Shown: positions 1 through 10,949, counted from the first letter of the stretch. The stretch is 64,000 nt of DNA from Obelidium mucronatum (GCA_025765595.1 JAIVFH010000013.1:1-64000); one strand, 5' to 3'. Numbers and translations are program-made. Notes: generated by a model not told the origin, from the sequence alone.

Positions 1-245
1 AATCAGTGCCAGAAGCAACAATTGCAGTCATGATGAGAATCGAACATTCTTTGGAAACAAAAAATCAAATTTTCTGGCAATCAAAGACACTTTAAATTTT
101 CTGGCCATTCTAGAAGAGTCTCACAACAAAATCCCCAAAAAGAAATTTTCTGCTTCCAGTGTTGAACTCCCAAAAAAGATCTGATTTCTCTGGATTTGCA
201 ACCTGCACTGCGAAGAAGCAAAGTGACTGAGCGTATGTCTCTAGT
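1..245 (+). repeat. Repeat R1, copy 1 (Helitron-like end)
   Basis: This is the first of five copies in the window of a sequence whose conserved last 48 bp starts GCAACCTGCACTGC and ends TCTCTAGT (CTAGT at 241-245). The others end near 18896, 28425 and 40657, and one inverted copy begins at 8690. This copy, 18750-18896 and 40495-40657 also share about 110 bp upstream. The end has the form CTRR-T known for Helitron 3' termini, and a 6-bp stem with a bulge (CACT..GC / GC..AGTG) lies about 20 bp before it. The Helitron assignment is inference. A degenerate second end lies at about 272-305. Confidence 0.6.
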
Positions 246-302
246 CGTTTGTTCTGGAATTTTTCGGCTATGAAGAAGCAAAGGGACTGAGCGTCTGTCT
301 CT

Positions 303-375
303 GAGGGGATGGTGGTTAAGACCTGAGGCTGACTTGCTGCAAGTTCCCGGTTGAAACCCTGGTGGAACCAATAAT
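303..375 (+). repeat. tRNA-like SINE head (candidate)
   Basis: A stretch resembling RNA polymerase III internal promoters: an A-box-like TGGTGGTTAAGACC near 310-323 and a B-box-like GGTTGAAACCC near 349-359, about 25 bp apart. I could not fold a convincing cloverleaf, so this is not called a tRNA gene. It could be the head of a tRNA-derived SINE or chance similarity. Confidence 0.25.
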
Positions 376-982
376 GAAGTTGGTGGTAATTCAGGAGCCC
401 TCAAAGGAGACCTGCACTTCTGAACTACAGATGAGAGTGGAAGGTGCCCAAGAAAAGAGGAAGTAGACGGGAGGTCTACAAGGGGGGTTGGAGTGGAAAG
501 TCACTTGCTGTCCAGAATGTGAGCCAGGCCTAACTATACTGTTCTGAGAAAAGAACCGATGCAATTTGGGGAAAAGAAGCAAGAGAATTTCGTCCTGAGA
601 GGTGGCTTGAGATGGAAAAGCAACCCTCTCCATTCGACTATCCAGTATTTAATGCTGGGCCTCTTATCTGCTTGGGAAAAGCATGGCAGAGCTTGAGGGG
701 GTTTTTGTATTGGTGGAGGTTGTGCACCAGTTTGAGATTCAAGTTGTGAAGGAAGAAGACGTGACATATTCCTTGTCCTTAACTCTGTCCATGAAGAATG
801 GACTCAAAGTTACGTGCAAAGTCAGGAACTGAATGGATTTACCTTGTATTGATATTATCAACAGTGTGACATTTGGATGGCGAAAAGATTAATTCATAAA
901 GTACTACAAGAATTATTCTTGGGAGCATATTGCAGTTGCTCGAATATCAGCATAAAGCACTCTCCAATTTGCATGTTCTCAC
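376..982. other. No gene recognised
   Basis: Short overlapping frames on the minus strand only, of biased composition and without recognisable motifs. No repeat shared with the rest of the window was noticed. Confidence 0.4.
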
Positions 983-1228
983 GTGTTCAAAGCACCAAAC
1001 AAAACACGCCCAGATACCATCCAGACAGAAGTCAAGTTGGAGCCGACCGAGGGTGGAATAGATGCTTCACAGGCACCACCAACTCATGAGGAGTCTCCTA
1101 GATTTTCGACGGCTGAGATCCACGAAATGGTGGATGCTTCTAAGATTCTCGTTGTTTTGGACAAGGAGTCAGAATTGCAAAAGCTCGGCTGTATGCGTCA
1201 AAGAAGACATACTTATCCATTCTTGTAA
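983..1228 (+). CDS. Hypothetical gene fragment
   Basis: An 81-codon open frame whose first 65 residues are coding-like (acidic, with a segment EIHEMVDASKILVVLDKESE) before a low-quality tail. A donor-like GTAAGTTTCAG follows at 1226. No family recognised. It may be one exon of a transposon gene, since both flanks are repeats. Confidence 0.25.
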   Translation: MFKAPNKTRPDTIQTEVKLEPTEGGIDASQAPPTHEESPRFSTAEIHEMVDASKILVVLDKESELQKLGCMRQRRHTYPFL

Positions 1229-1693
1229 GTTTCAGATCGGTAATCACTGACGCAAGTTTCAGAAGTTAGTAGTACCACCAGATTTTTCATTGCAACTCTA
1301 TCTGAACAACCTGTGATTATTTAGAAGCCAGAAATCAAGAAAGAGAACGTCAAGTATTCATACCTTTTGCCTCTAAGGCCTGTTGAGATTGAGGAATTGG
1401 CACACCCAGTTCAAAGACTCTGAACTCGAGTCTAAGTTATCTGAAAGGGAGGAAGGAGAAGATAGATAATGTTACTCGCACTTGGGTTTCGAGTCAAGTA
1501 TTTCTTCACTGATTTTCGAGATTTCCGCGGAACGGCCGACGCTGCTTCAAAACCAACACCAAGAATTCTCCTAGAGCGATCGCCCAGTTCTTTGTGGCAG
1601 ATCGTCTCGGACTTTTTAATTATCATTGTTATTCTTTTTATTGTTTTGCTTTTCCTATATAAACTTGATGTTCTCCCCCTCTTATTATTCTTT

Positions 1694-2143
1694 ATTCGGA
1701 TTTTTGTGGTTTTAATCTCTTGTATTCTTCTTTTACGCTCTTGAAGGTTTTTACTCTTTCTTTATCTCCTTTTTTATTACTGATGGAGGGATTTTCTTTG
1801 TGATCAAGGTTTTTATCCGCTTTTATTGCTATTGCCTATTACTTTGGACGCGTTGGAACTGATTGAACGCGTGTTAAAGGTTTGGAGGAAGGAGTGTTGT
1901 TGGATATGTTAACAATGGTTGGGGAACTCTAGGTATATTGCATTGGAGCGATTGATTGGGATTTACCACATAAGTTAACGTATCTGAATTATTGCGAAGG
2001 TACAAACAAATAAATATTCGGATTTTTGTGGTTTTAATCTCTTGTATTCTTCTTTTACGCTCTTGAAGGTTTTTATCCGCTTTTATTGCTATTGCCTATT
2101 ACTTTGGACGCGTTGGAACTGATTGAACGCGTGTTAAAGGTTA
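1694..2143 (+). repeat. Imperfect direct duplication
   Basis: 1694-1883 and 2016-2143 are near-identical, starting ATTCGGATTTTTGTGG and ending CGCGTGTTAAAGG. The second copy lacks about 63 bp. In the first copy the missing piece is bracketed by two AAGGTTTTTA words, so the deletion fits slippage or recombination between them. Confidence 0.75.
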
Positions 2144-2545
2144 ACTGGTATTATTCTACTGTGCCACATTGACGCCAACAATTTCAAGTCTTCGAACTTT
2201 ATTGCTGGATACTATCACACGAACCAAACACTATAAAAACACACAAGATTTTATTCTACTTGTAACAATAAGACAAAAAAGAAGAAGAAGGTGAATATTC
2301 TTTGGCAGACAAAAGCGACTTTTATATTGTAATTGTGGATTGAATGCATGGAGGTCTGGCTGACACAAAAGATTGAGAAAAAATGGCAATGAAAAAAAAA
2401 CCCCAAAAACCATTCTTTAATTCATGCACCAGCAACGCCTCTGTGATAACCTCGTACAGAACCCTTTTCCACGTCAAAGGTTTGGGCTGACTTGTTCTGT
2501 TGCCGCTCTTTTCACTCAAATGTACTTATTTTCTTTGTAATTGCA

Positions 2546-2890
2546 GGTTGCTTGTCAACTGTCATGTTAAGGGTGGATTGGAGGCCAATTCCTTGTAGTT
2601 CTATTTTTAGAAAAGGTGTTCCTACTTTGTTCAAACGGTTTGAGGGTTAAGAAGGGCTTTCTGAATAGTTCTATTTTTAGAAAACGAACAAGTTCAAGCT
2701 GTTATTTCACTGTCAACTTGATGAAAAATGAGTGGGAAACAAAAGTTGCTCCATGTTCCATTAATCACTCCCACGCATTACATTGAAGGCTCAACTTTCT
2801 GAAGAAGGGCTTTTGACCTGAATAATCATGTTATACTCTATTTTACACATAAACTGTTGATTTCTTGAAGCCACAACATTGTATCATTTT
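2546..2890 (+). repeat. Repeat R2, long copy
   Basis: Starts with a slightly damaged version of the hairpin GCAGGTTGCTTGTCAACCTG. About 330 bp match the reverse complement of 39945-40280, including TTCTATTTTTAGAAAA blocks and the tail ending in GATTTCTTGAAGCCACAAC. Shorter copies of the hairpin end lie at 11045-11238 (two, inverted), 27285-27360 and 34655-34735. No coding capacity. Confidence 0.65.
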
Positions 2891-3134
2891 CCTGCAAAAA
2901 AAAAATTTTTTTAAACTCCAACGCACTCAACCACAACAACAACCCATTGCATGCCGCAGACAAACAAAACCCCCTACAACGGGAGTCCTTGCGCGTCTGC
3001 CGCTGCTGTCCACGGTGGGTGGAATGACGTGGCGGCAACGGAGCGCGTGGGGGCCGGGCAAAACTCATCATCGAGGTAAGTACTCACCACTACAGTACTT
3101 ACCACCTTCTTTACTGTAGGAAAAGCAGCAAAGA

Positions 3135-4018
3135 ATTGTTGAATAATGTGAATTAATCTGTACAATTCTATTACTGCGTTCAACAGAGATTATTACTTAT
3201 TTATTATCAATAAACTATTTATTATATTAAATTAACTTGGAATTATATTCTGAATATCTCGGGATTGTATTCCAGGACTCCCAACAAGAAGAGGCAATTA
3301 CCTATGATCTGGCACCTCATGGTGCTCTTCATTGTATGAACAGAGAATAGCTAGTACGATACATTGGACTTAGAACGCACTCCTGGCGTCTAAAGGCGCC
3401 AAAGTTATCAGCCACGTAAATATGATTGAACACAAAATGGAGTTGGACGCATTGAATATTTCAATCCGCAATCTTTATATTGCTACAAAATGGAGATTCC
3501 GTGAATCCATGTACTATAGCGTGCGGCACTGATTCGGACCCCGATTCGGACTCCTAGTCGGAAAACGATTAGGAGTCCGACTCCGACTAGGAGCAATCCC
3601 GAATCGGGCGCAACTCGGAATGGCGGTTAGGCCAATTTGCGCTCCTATTCTCCCCTAGCGTACTCCTAACCAGTTTCCTGTAGGAGATTTCTGCTTTTTC
3701 CTTTTATTTGGAGGGGTTTTCTTTCTCCTAGTCGGACTTCCGAAGAGGAGATAGCATTAAATGAGAAAAATTACCTAAACTACTGAAAAACTTTTTAAAA
3801 TAAAGCTATTAGAACTCCTTTTAAGAGGTGGCGAATGCTATAAGGACAGGTCCGATTGGCACTTTTGCGATTAGGAGCGCCACTAGGACCCCTAATAGCG
3901 CCCTATTGGGCTCAAGTTAATTTAATATAATAAATAGTTTATTGATAATAAATAAGTAATAATCTCTGTTGAACGCGGTAATAGAATTGTACAGATTAAT
4001 TCAGATTATTCAACATTC
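3135..4018. mobile_element. TIR element, non-coding
   Basis: About 100 bp at 3135-3237 (TTGTTGAATAATGTGAATTA ... TTAAATTAACTTG) is repeated in inverted orientation at 3913-4018. The interior holds no gene and includes a copy of the ATTCGG-word MITE (3518-3914), which appears to have inserted into it. Superfamily unknown; no clear target duplication seen. Confidence 0.6.
3518..3914 (+). mobile_element. ATTCGG-word MITE, partial copy
   Basis: Begins ACTATAGCGTGCGGCACTGA and follows the complete copy at 39221-39744: clusters of GATTCGGACTCC/CTAGTCGG words, a unique centre with GGAGATTTCTGCTTTT, then CGATTAGGAGCGCCACTAGG. It ends early at GGGCTC. About 85 percent alike by eye. Confidence 0.7.
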
Positions 4019-4054
4019 CCCCGCAATTATGTTAGCAATGTTTCAGGGTGTGGA

Positions 4055-4315
4055 GAGACAGCCCGGGGTCCAAACGGAGTCCGATTCGGGCCCGACTAGG
4101 AGCCCTAGTCGGACCCCTAATCGGGCCCTGTCCGATTAGGAGCTGAATAGGCCGCTATTAGGAGCCCGAGTAGCGCTCCTAATCGCAAATGAGCCAATCG
4201 GACCTGTGCGTATAGCATTCGTCAGCTCTTAATAGGAGTTCGAATTTCTTTATTTCAAAAAGTTTTTCATTTGTTTAGGTAAGTTTTCTCATTTAATGGT
4301 ATGTTCGCTTTGGCA
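4055..4315 (-). mobile_element. ATTCGG-word MITE, inverted fragment
   Basis: Reverse complement of the right part of the MITE at 39480-39744, running from the CCCGGGGTCC end to GGTAAGTTTTCTCATTTAATGG. Homology stops at 4305-4315, immediately before the 65-bp terminal-type sequence at 4317. This suggests another element interrupted it. Confidence 0.65.
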
Positions 4316-4316
4316 G

Positions 4317-4381
4317 TCCTTTTTAGCTAGCTAGCTAAAAGCTAGTACCCCTTTTTCTCTGTACGGCGACATTGGGTGGCA
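4317..4381 (+). repeat. 65-bp inverted repeat, left copy
   Basis: Reads CCTTTTTAGCTAGCTAGC through CTGTACGGCGACATT to GGTGGCA. It is matched almost base for base in inverted orientation at 18641-18705, 14.3 kb away. It contains the perfect 20-bp palindrome TTTTAGCTAGCTAGCTAAAA. Elements of the word order (CGCCGTAC, CTAG, TTTTTAGCTA) recur in the termini at 33661 and 36896 but with opposite polarity. It may therefore be the end of the 14-kb zone or two separate element ends. Confidence 0.7.
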
Positions 4382-4426
4382 CTGCACTACAAAGCATCAC
4401 CATTTTAGTACAATTCCACTATCTCA

Positions 4427-4449
4427 TCCAATAATTTGGGACTATTGGA
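4427..4449. repeat. TCCAATA-N9-TATTGGA site 1
   Basis: Spacer ATTTGGGAC. About 45 bp inside the left 65-bp inverted repeat, in non-coding DNA. Confidence 0.85.
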
Positions 4450-4697
4450 TGGGGTTAAATGTGTGTGATTACCGAGATTTGCCAATCAGGTGTTGATGTT
4501 CCATTGCATGAAATAAAACAATACCGTCCACAAGTCTGTATCATCAAGACTGTGTTCTTGCAGAGAGTCAAAGACAGGACACTGTCAGATGGGAGTATTC
4601 TTACTTTACAAAAGGTGCGGTAGTCATGTTTTGATGATCATCAAGATATTGGACATCTGCAAGTTTCATATTAAAAAGTGTTGTGACATGTCAGTAA

Positions 4698-4720
4698 TCC
4701 AATAAAACTGCTATATTGGA
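4698..4720. repeat. TCCAATA-N9-TATTGGA site 2
   Basis: Spacer AAACTGCTA, in the first tandem unit. Confidence 0.85.
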
Positions 4721-4883
4721 CAAACCTCTTGCCTGAAAATAAGTGTGTAAGTGGCAAGAAATACTAAGACAAGTATTGGCTTGAAATGGCAGTTCTTGCG
4801 ATGGGAGGCACTGTCAAATGTGAAACATTGAGCAAAAAGGCTAATCTGTAAAAGTAAAATTTTTTGTTAGAAAGTGTCGGTCA

Positions 4884-4906
4884 TCCAATAAAACTGAAAT
4901 ATTGGA
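4884..4906. repeat. TCCAATA-N9-TATTGGA site 3
   Basis: Spacer AAACTGAAA, in the second tandem unit. Confidence 0.85.
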
Positions 4907-4961
4907 CAAACATCTTGCCTAAACCAAATAAACATCACTCACAAACACTCAGACAAGTATT

Positions 4962-5954
4962 GGTGGACCTCCAAAAATGGATTTTTTGATGAAAACAAAT
5001 GTGAAAAGAATCACCGAAGTAAAAAAAAGATTTGACGAATCTAATTTGTTGAAACGAAAAAACGGTCTCAACAAAAAAATCCGAACAAAACAAATCCACC
5101 CAAAAACAAATCCCCACAGCTCCAAAACAGAGAACCCCAGTGATCAATGTGGCATGCAACCAGCCATTATACAGGGCATTCTGCTGATCAGCGGCTTTTG
5201 GTTGCAGGACTTTATAGCTCTTGCCATCTACATATCCAAACTTGTTTTGAATGAGAGGTTCTTTTCTTGTGATCAGATCACTCCAGAGTCTCTGCTCCTC
5301 CATTGATGGCCAACGTATTTTGCAGTCTGGAATTGCATCCATAGCTTTCGAAAATGCTACTTCTGCATTGTTCAAGACTCTGTAGAGTGTTGCTGGAGGT
5401 ATGCCAAACAGCTCACACAGAGTTTTTGACTCCATCGTTCCTGTGTAGAAATGGAGAAGCAGTCCAAGGATTGTGGATTTTTCTGTGACTTTTGGGGGCC
5501 TTCCGCGTTTTCCAGGTCCAGTCAGAACTGTGTAGTGCTTACTGAATTCTTTGAGCAGTATCTCGAAGGACACTGTATCCACAGACACAACATTAATAAA
5601 AGACTTTGGGTGGGCTTCAGCCTCTGCATACAGCTTTTGCCAGAAGCAGGAGTCAGGATGGCCAAGTGCGGCAGTCACCAAGTAGTTTCGAGTCCAAATT
5701 GATCCGCTAACACGTTTCAGCGAAAAAAGGCAGTACAAAACTTGAAGCAACCGCCCTCTATGGAATGTAACCGACTCTGCGTTGCGCTGATGGATGATTG
5801 CCAGTAGTATTAGTAATTTCAAATTCATAAAAATGGTTATTTTTGGAGGTCACACTTGGATCAAATTCAAAAAAAACCAACAAATCTTTTTATTTACTTC
5901 GGTGGTTCTTTTCACATTTGTTTTCATCAAAAAATCCATTTTTGGAGGTCCACC
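4962..5954 (-). mobile_element. Deleted PIF/Harbinger-type element
   Basis: Terminal inverted repeats of about 70 bp (GGTGGACCTCCAAAAATGGA inward, again from 5954 leftward) are nearly identical and flanked by ATT on both sides (4959-4961, 5955-5957), a 3-bp duplication as expected for this superfamily. The interior encodes only the front half of a transposase, which runs straight into the left TIR. A second, TIR-like GGAGGTCACACTTGG at 5845 suggests a nested or older end. It is an internal-deletion derivative that would need a transposase in trans. Confidence 0.75.
5130..5828 (-). pseudogene. Harbinger-type DDE transposase, N-terminal half
   Basis: Minus-strand reading from an ATG at 5828. 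It shows the helical N-terminal part (KRGRPPKV; TLCELFGIPPATLYRVLNNA) and then the first catalytic segment FGYVDGKSYKVLQPKAADQQ followed by NALYNGWLHATLITGVLCFG, typical of DDE_Tnp_4 proteins, where VDG holds the first acidic residue. Later catalytic residues (second D, E) are absent because the frame passes into the TIR at about 5040-5110. The remaining C-terminal residues are TIR-encoded junk. Not active on its own. Confidence 0.8.
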
Positions 5955-6087
5955 ATTGGCCTACAATGCCAGCTCTTTGATGGAACTATTTAAGATGCAA
6001 GGCAATTTCAAAAATGAAATATGTAGAGACGGCGGCAGAGCAAAGAAGTTCATCTGGAAGTAAAATTCTTGTTAGAAGTGTCAGCCA

Positions 6088-6110
6088 TCCAATAAAACTG
6101 AAATATTGGA
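6088..6110. repeat. TCCAATA-N9-TATTGGA site 4
   Basis: Spacer AAACTGAAA, identical to site 3, in the third tandem unit. Confidence 0.85.
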
Positions 6111-6539
6111 CAAATATCTTTCCTGAAAGAAATAAACCTAACTATAAAAGAAGCCACAAACACTCAGGCAAGTAGGCTTACAATGCCAGCCCTGTGATGT
6201 GACTGTTTGGGATGCAAGGCATTGTCAAAGAGCTCCTCCATACATGTGGCTGTGCCATTTTGATGCTTCTTCCCAGACATTCCATTATATCCAGTTTGGA
6301 GAGGGGGGATTGGGAGGAAGGGGGTGGATACGTCTCTAGAGTAGTTTTGAAAAAAGGAAAACTGTCCAAGCAATTTCCTGCCAAGCAATTTCCCGCCAAT
6401 GAAAAAAATAACAAACCAAGCAAAATTGAATAACTACTTTACAAATGCAAATAGAAAAGCAGGCCCCAACATGAATCCAGCCCCAATATGTATCCATCAA
6501 AGTACACTGAATCTGAGATGTTAAAGCCAAGGGAGATAG

Positions 6540-6700
6540 ATCTTTTCTCTTCCCTCGGGGGTGTGCGGGGTTTGCGGAGCAGGGTTTGAGCTGACCCCTA
6601 CCCCGAACCCCAGAGCATTGGGGCAGGGGTGCCCCGCGGGGTGACCCCAACCCCGTTCTCACCTTAGTTACTACCAACCTCTGATTTTTCACTCCTGTTA
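6540..6700 (-). other. GC-rich patch downstream of the 7-8 kb gene
   Basis: About 120 bp far richer in G and C than its surroundings, with repeated CCCC/GGGG words (GGGGCAGGGGTGCCCCGCGG). It ends at ACCAACCTCTGATTTTT, which also occurs in the helicase gene near 35900. No gene. Confidence 0.4.
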
Positions 6701-6904
6701 GGCAGGTAATCACGAAAATGATGCATATAATTCGACTGGTATGCCTTCCTGGGGTATGCGCGAAGTTACAAAAAAATATGAAAGAACACAAAATATCAAC
6801 TTTATTGTTGTAAAGAGCAAAGAAAGAAAAGAGAGAGAGAAAGAGAAAGGAATATAGATATCCACTACCAAGCCCCCTAGCACTCCCAGACTTCTGACCA
6901 GATA

Positions 6905-7997
6905 TGACAAAGGTCAAAATTACAGCCACCTTTTGTTGAATAGTAACACGACGTCCTTGTAGGTCAATAGTCTCCACACGCCGACGTACAAAGCTGTCAC
7001 TGCGGACGTTTGAGTCAATCGCTTCAGGTAACTCAATCAAATACTTGAATGGTTCGGTTCCAGATTCCCCACTGAAGTACTTGACAATTGCAGCAGTTGC
7101 AGGATTTTCGATTGTGCGGTTTTCTGGATCCACGAATCCCACTGGGTCGGTGACGGCAGGTTTAAGGTTATAGTGAAGAGACTTACCATCTGCTGACACC
7201 AAAGTCTCCCACTCCATATCAGGCAAGATACGAAGCATGATGTCCAGAAGACGAAGGGAGATCTTGGGGTCATAGTAGCTCCACATGTCGTGCAGCCAGA
7301 TCTCATTTGTCAAGCGGCCGAGTCGAACCCCAATGGGGGTGTATGTCAAAGCATGGACTGACGAAGGTGGGTTTGCAAGAGCAGTAGTAGAAGACAAAGA
7401 AGTGACTGGAGTTAAGGCAGTAGGTTGTCGTGGAGGTTGTGAAGGGGCAGGTGACTGACGTACAGCTGGCTGGTTATTGACATAGTCGCGGTAAGCCTGG
7501 GTTCCAAAAGAGTTGAAGACTGCGTCATTGGCAGCATCGAACTCATCAGTGACATGCTCGGCTTCGTCTGGGTCATAGCCTTGCTCCAGGAGTTATGGCG
7601 GCGTGCTTGGCTCATTGGAGTCTTAGCACCTGAAGAGGAAGACGAGGAGGACAGGCTCATTGGCGCCACGTCATCTGTGGGGTTGTAGTCTGAAGAAGTA
7701 TGAGATGTGGAAGAAAGGAGGGGTAGGGGGGGTGGAACGCATGAGTGTGTGTTGGAGTGAAAAATTGATAGTTACAAAATGTGACTCACCTATATCTCTT
7801 CCGAGTCTATGCCAAAATTGTCCAACTTTCGAGTTCAACGTTGCCGAGGCAAACTTTTTGAAAGATGGAATAGCCACCTTGACTACAGCATCCAAAGGTT
7901 TGGCAGATTTCTTTTCCACCAGAGGGCGTAAAAAATCAGTAAGTTTTTCTGAGTCTTCGACTTTCCAAGAGTCAGCCTTCAGGTTTCTTTGCTCCAT
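6905..7997 (-). pseudogene. Unknown two-exon gene with a frame break
   Basis: Exon 1 runs from ATG 7997 to a GTGAGT donor at about 7789. Exon 2 starts after CTTCTTCAG at 7689. The joined frame continues through a serine-rich stretch, then needs a one-base shift near 7600 to enter the long frame that ends around 6905. That frame is coding-like throughout (GYDPDEAEHVTDEFDAANDA; LHDMWSYYDPKISLRLLDIM; KYFSGESGTEPFKYLIELPE). No domain recognised. It lies inside the 14-kb zone with the Helitron Rep gene, so it may be an accessory transposon gene. The frame break means decay or a base error. Confidence 0.5.
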
Positions 7998-8589
7998 TTT
8001 TTATTTTTTTCCCTCCAAGTCCCTCCTATTTATGCTTTTTGATGCTGAAGGCCCATTACCTTTACATATAGGCCGCGACGCGTTGAGAAAATTTTGGAAA
8101 AATTTCAAATTTAGGAAAAATTGCGAAAAAAACAAACAGGTAAAAAAAAAGAAACCTGCGAAGATAGTGCAAACATTAGTTGCCCATACCTCGGATTTTG
8201 ATGAATCGTGGAGTGGATTGACCTGGTTTTTTTTGATTTTTGTCTAGTGAGGAACATTTTTTTAAAAATAAAATGTTGGTTGGAATAAGTTTTGCGCCCT
8301 GCGAATCAAGTATTCGTCCAGAAATGCCGCCACGTTTGTGATTTCTGCGATTTTTCAAATCCATTTCACTTTTTTTTGTTCATTCGTTCGTTCGTTCATA
8401 AGGACCCAGACCCCCAAGCCAAAATCCAATTTCCAGTACAAGTAAGCCACACATTGTTTTGCACGCATGCCTGTTAATTTCGGAGATGGTTGTGAAATGG
8501 TGATGGAGCGTTCTGAAAGGTCCAGGCTGTCACATGTCCACATGTGACAGATCACGTGCTGGTTTTCAATTTCAGAAATTTGCTTTGCT

Positions 8590-8689
8590 TAGTTATGTCA
8601 AAAAAGTATAAATACCACTGCCAAATTCCCTCTTTCCCCAACATAAAAAACAAAATGGCTAATGACCAGCCCCTTGAATGGTCAAGACA
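8590..8689 (+). promoter_or_regulatory. Promoter and first 12 codons of a cut gene
   Basis: A TATA-like GTATAAATACC at about 8606-8616, a pyrimidine-rich CCCTCTTTCCCC tract, then ATG at 8655 opening a frame MANDQPLEWSRQ. The frame breaks exactly at the R1 end (ACTAGAGAC) at 8690. This looks like the 5' end of a gene whose body was displaced by insertion of the 8690-11238 element. Confidence 0.45.
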
Positions 8690-8829
8690 ACTAGAGACAT
8701 ATGCTCAGTCACTTTGTTTCTTTGCAGTGCAGGTTGCAGCCCAATGGAACCTTGTTCAGGCCAAACAAAGTACTCTCAACTATTAAAACTAAACTTATCA
8801 TCAAAAGGAAAAGAAAATAAAATACAAGT

Positions 8830-9030
8830 TACTAAATAAAACAAGATAAACAGTTAATAAATAAATAAATAAAAAATAAACATTTTAAAAATTTAAAAAA
8901 AAAACCCAAAAAAAAATAAAAATAAAAATAAAAAATAAAAAATAAAAAAACAATAAAAAAAAATAAAAATAAAAATAAAAATAAAAATAAAAATAAAAAT
9001 AAAAATAAAAATAAAAATAAAAATATAAAA

Positions 9031-9061
<31 letters not shown>

Positions 9062-9115
9062 TAAAAATAAAATAAAATATATTAAAACTAAAAATAAAAA
9101 TAAATTAAAAACTTA
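8830..9115 (+). repeat. (AAAAT)n-type simple repeat
   Basis: Almost pure A/T made of AAATA/AAAAT units, about 240 bp. The inverted counterpart in copy 2 lies at 27925-28210. Confidence 0.9.
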
Positions 9116-9539
9116 AAAAAAATAACAAAATAGTAAGAAAAAAAGTAGAAGTGAATTCCATTTGATTTGGATTGCAAGTACTTTTTGTCAGTTTGTTTTA
9201 TACTTTTTTTCTTGTTATTAACTTGTAATGACTTTTTTCTTGTAATGAGCTTGTAATGACTATTTATTTTAGTAAGGCACTTGTAATGAATATTTTGTCT
9301 TGTAATGACCTTGTAATGAAAGTTGTTTGAAAATGAAAAAGGCATGCACCCTTCCAAAAAAAAGTATAAAAGAAGGAACTTTGCCCTTCCAAAAAAAGGC
9401 ATTCTAATGGTTGATGTCTTCTTTGGCTCAGATGCCAAACCCAGGTTTTACTTTCATTAAATTAAATCTATTACTAAACCAAAATACTTCCAGTTGAATC
9501 TACTTGAATACTAGCTGGCAAAAAGGGTGCACATTTTTT

Positions 9540-9815
9540 GCTTGCATTATCACTATACATTATCACTATACATTATACACTATATATTATACTCTATTCC
9601 CTATACACTACACACTTCACATTATACACAATACAACACACCTTCTATTTTTTATACAATACAATGCAGGTGGAAAGGGTGCACACTTTCTACATGCCAT
9701 GCATCACTTCATACAATACCCACAATACCATGCAATAACAACTCATCTCATACATTCTTGTAGAAAGGGTGCACACTTTCTACCTGCTATGTACTAATAA
9801 ATACAATACAATATA

Positions 9816-9864
<49 letters not shown>

Positions 9865-10075
9865 AATACAATACAATACAATACAATACAATACTATACC
9901 ATACCATAGCTGGTTGGGAGACTGTAGCTGACATACAAATACCATACATACAATACAATACAATACAATACAATAGAAAACAATCAATAGAATACAATAC
10001 AAATACAATACAATAGAATACAATACAATAAATTAATAAAGCTACAGTCTCCCACTGAAGCTACAGTCTCCCACT

Positions 10076-10113
<38 letters not shown>
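9540..10113 (+). repeat. Microsatellites with long homopolymers
   Basis: Successive arrays: CATTATCACTATA-type and ATACACTA words (9545-9660), three spaced GGTGGAAAGGGTGCACACTTT-like motifs (about 9523, 9668, 9762), a run of about 37 T (9820-9856), (ATACA)n/(CAATA)n (9857-10030), a duplicated GCTACAGTCTCCCACT, and a run of about 32 C (10080-10111). Assembly of the exact lengths is doubtful. Confidence 0.85.
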
Positions 10114-10114
<1 letters not shown>

Positions 10115-10502
10115 CCTCCCTGCCTAAAAATTCTCTCTTGATTGCTTATGTTATCAACAGATAGTTTTTAGATTTCCCCTTTCTTTTTCTGCTTCTTTCT
10201 TTGCTCTCTAAAGCTTCATTGCCATATCTTATATTTTTCCATATTTATTTTTATAATAAAAGTATGTACAACTAATTCCTCTTGGTATTTAATTTGTTGT
10301 GCCCCCCTGAAATGCATCCAACTTATTTTCTAACACACCCCCCAGCTTAAATTCCTTTTATTATTCCTCTTAATATGTAAGTGGGTTCAGTTTGACCTGT
10401 CATGTTACCAGATGGTCATGGGGCTGGGTCAGAGGTGAAGCAAACTTAACCTAGCCATTATTAACATGTAATACACAGACATTTCAGCCACATTCATGGA
10501 GT

Positions 10503-10949
10503 GTGTACCTTTTAACCAATGTTTCTGGTTGCCCAATCACTATCCAATCACTATTTCTTCAATCACGGGAGTCAGAAACCAATTGCCCCACATGCTTTCA
10601 TCCTACTGTCTGTGCTTATTCTTATGAAGATAGTCTTCCCTTATTAGCTTTTGAACTGGCAACAGATTCACCGTCATATATACAGCTCACCACAGAACTT
10701 ACTATTCCCACTCTTGCAGAGGACCAATCCTTTTCTCTCAGTGACTTTCAGCTTCATGCAATTCATGTCTTGGAAAATGAACACTATACAACTCTCTTGT
10801 TTGACCCACGCAACAGCTCATGGAAATTTTATGATGGGATGAAAAATCATGGGCAACTTTCAGAATTACCCAGGGATTTTGATTTTAATCAGGATCTCTC
10901 TGTTCCCTCTCGAAAATGTGCGCTAGTCATTTATGTACCACTGGAATAG
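10503..10949 (+). pseudogene. USP-like peptidase fragment, copy 1
   Basis: A 148-codon frame, probably an internal or last exon, since a TTTCAG acceptor precedes the matching segment. The pattern HAIHVLENEHYTTLLFD with W..YDGM a little later resembles the histidine-box region of ubiquitin-specific (C19) proteases, which occurs in some fungal transposons. A CPTC pair lies upstream. The catalytic Cys box is not present. The copy at 27460-27906 differs at only two residues. AATAAAG follows the stop by about 5 bp. Function uncertain; a captured exon is the simplest reading. Confidence 0.4.

Larger units (their letters stand above)
4685..6185. repeat. Three degenerate tandem units, interrupted
   Basis: Related units of roughly 120-250 bp lie at 4685-4800, 4860-4960 and 5955-6185. 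Each carries AGTGTC(A/G)G-CATCCAATAAAACTG followed by ATATTGGACAAA and CAAACACTCAG.CAAGTA. The second unit is split by the Harbinger derivative at 4962-5954. Each unit includes one 23-bp palindrome. They could be copies of an exon/intron block; no open frame runs through them. Confidence 0.6.

Noticed and set aside
303..375. A functional tRNA gene
   Set aside because: Box A and box B are approximate and acceptor and anticodon stems do not pair convincingly.
6336..6910. C-terminal extension of the 7-kb gene through 6336
   Set aside because: The reading becomes Leu/Phe-rich and passes through a GC-rich patch without coding character; the real end is probably at a splice site near 6905-6950.
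9787..10023. Open frames of 67-78 codons on the minus strand (repeated YCIVLYCI)
   Set aside because: Produced by the ATACA microsatellite and the poly-T run; no coding evidence.
9540..10111. Telomere or CRISPR-like array
   Set aside because: The repeats are mixed microsatellites with no fixed unit-spacer pattern and no telomere motif.
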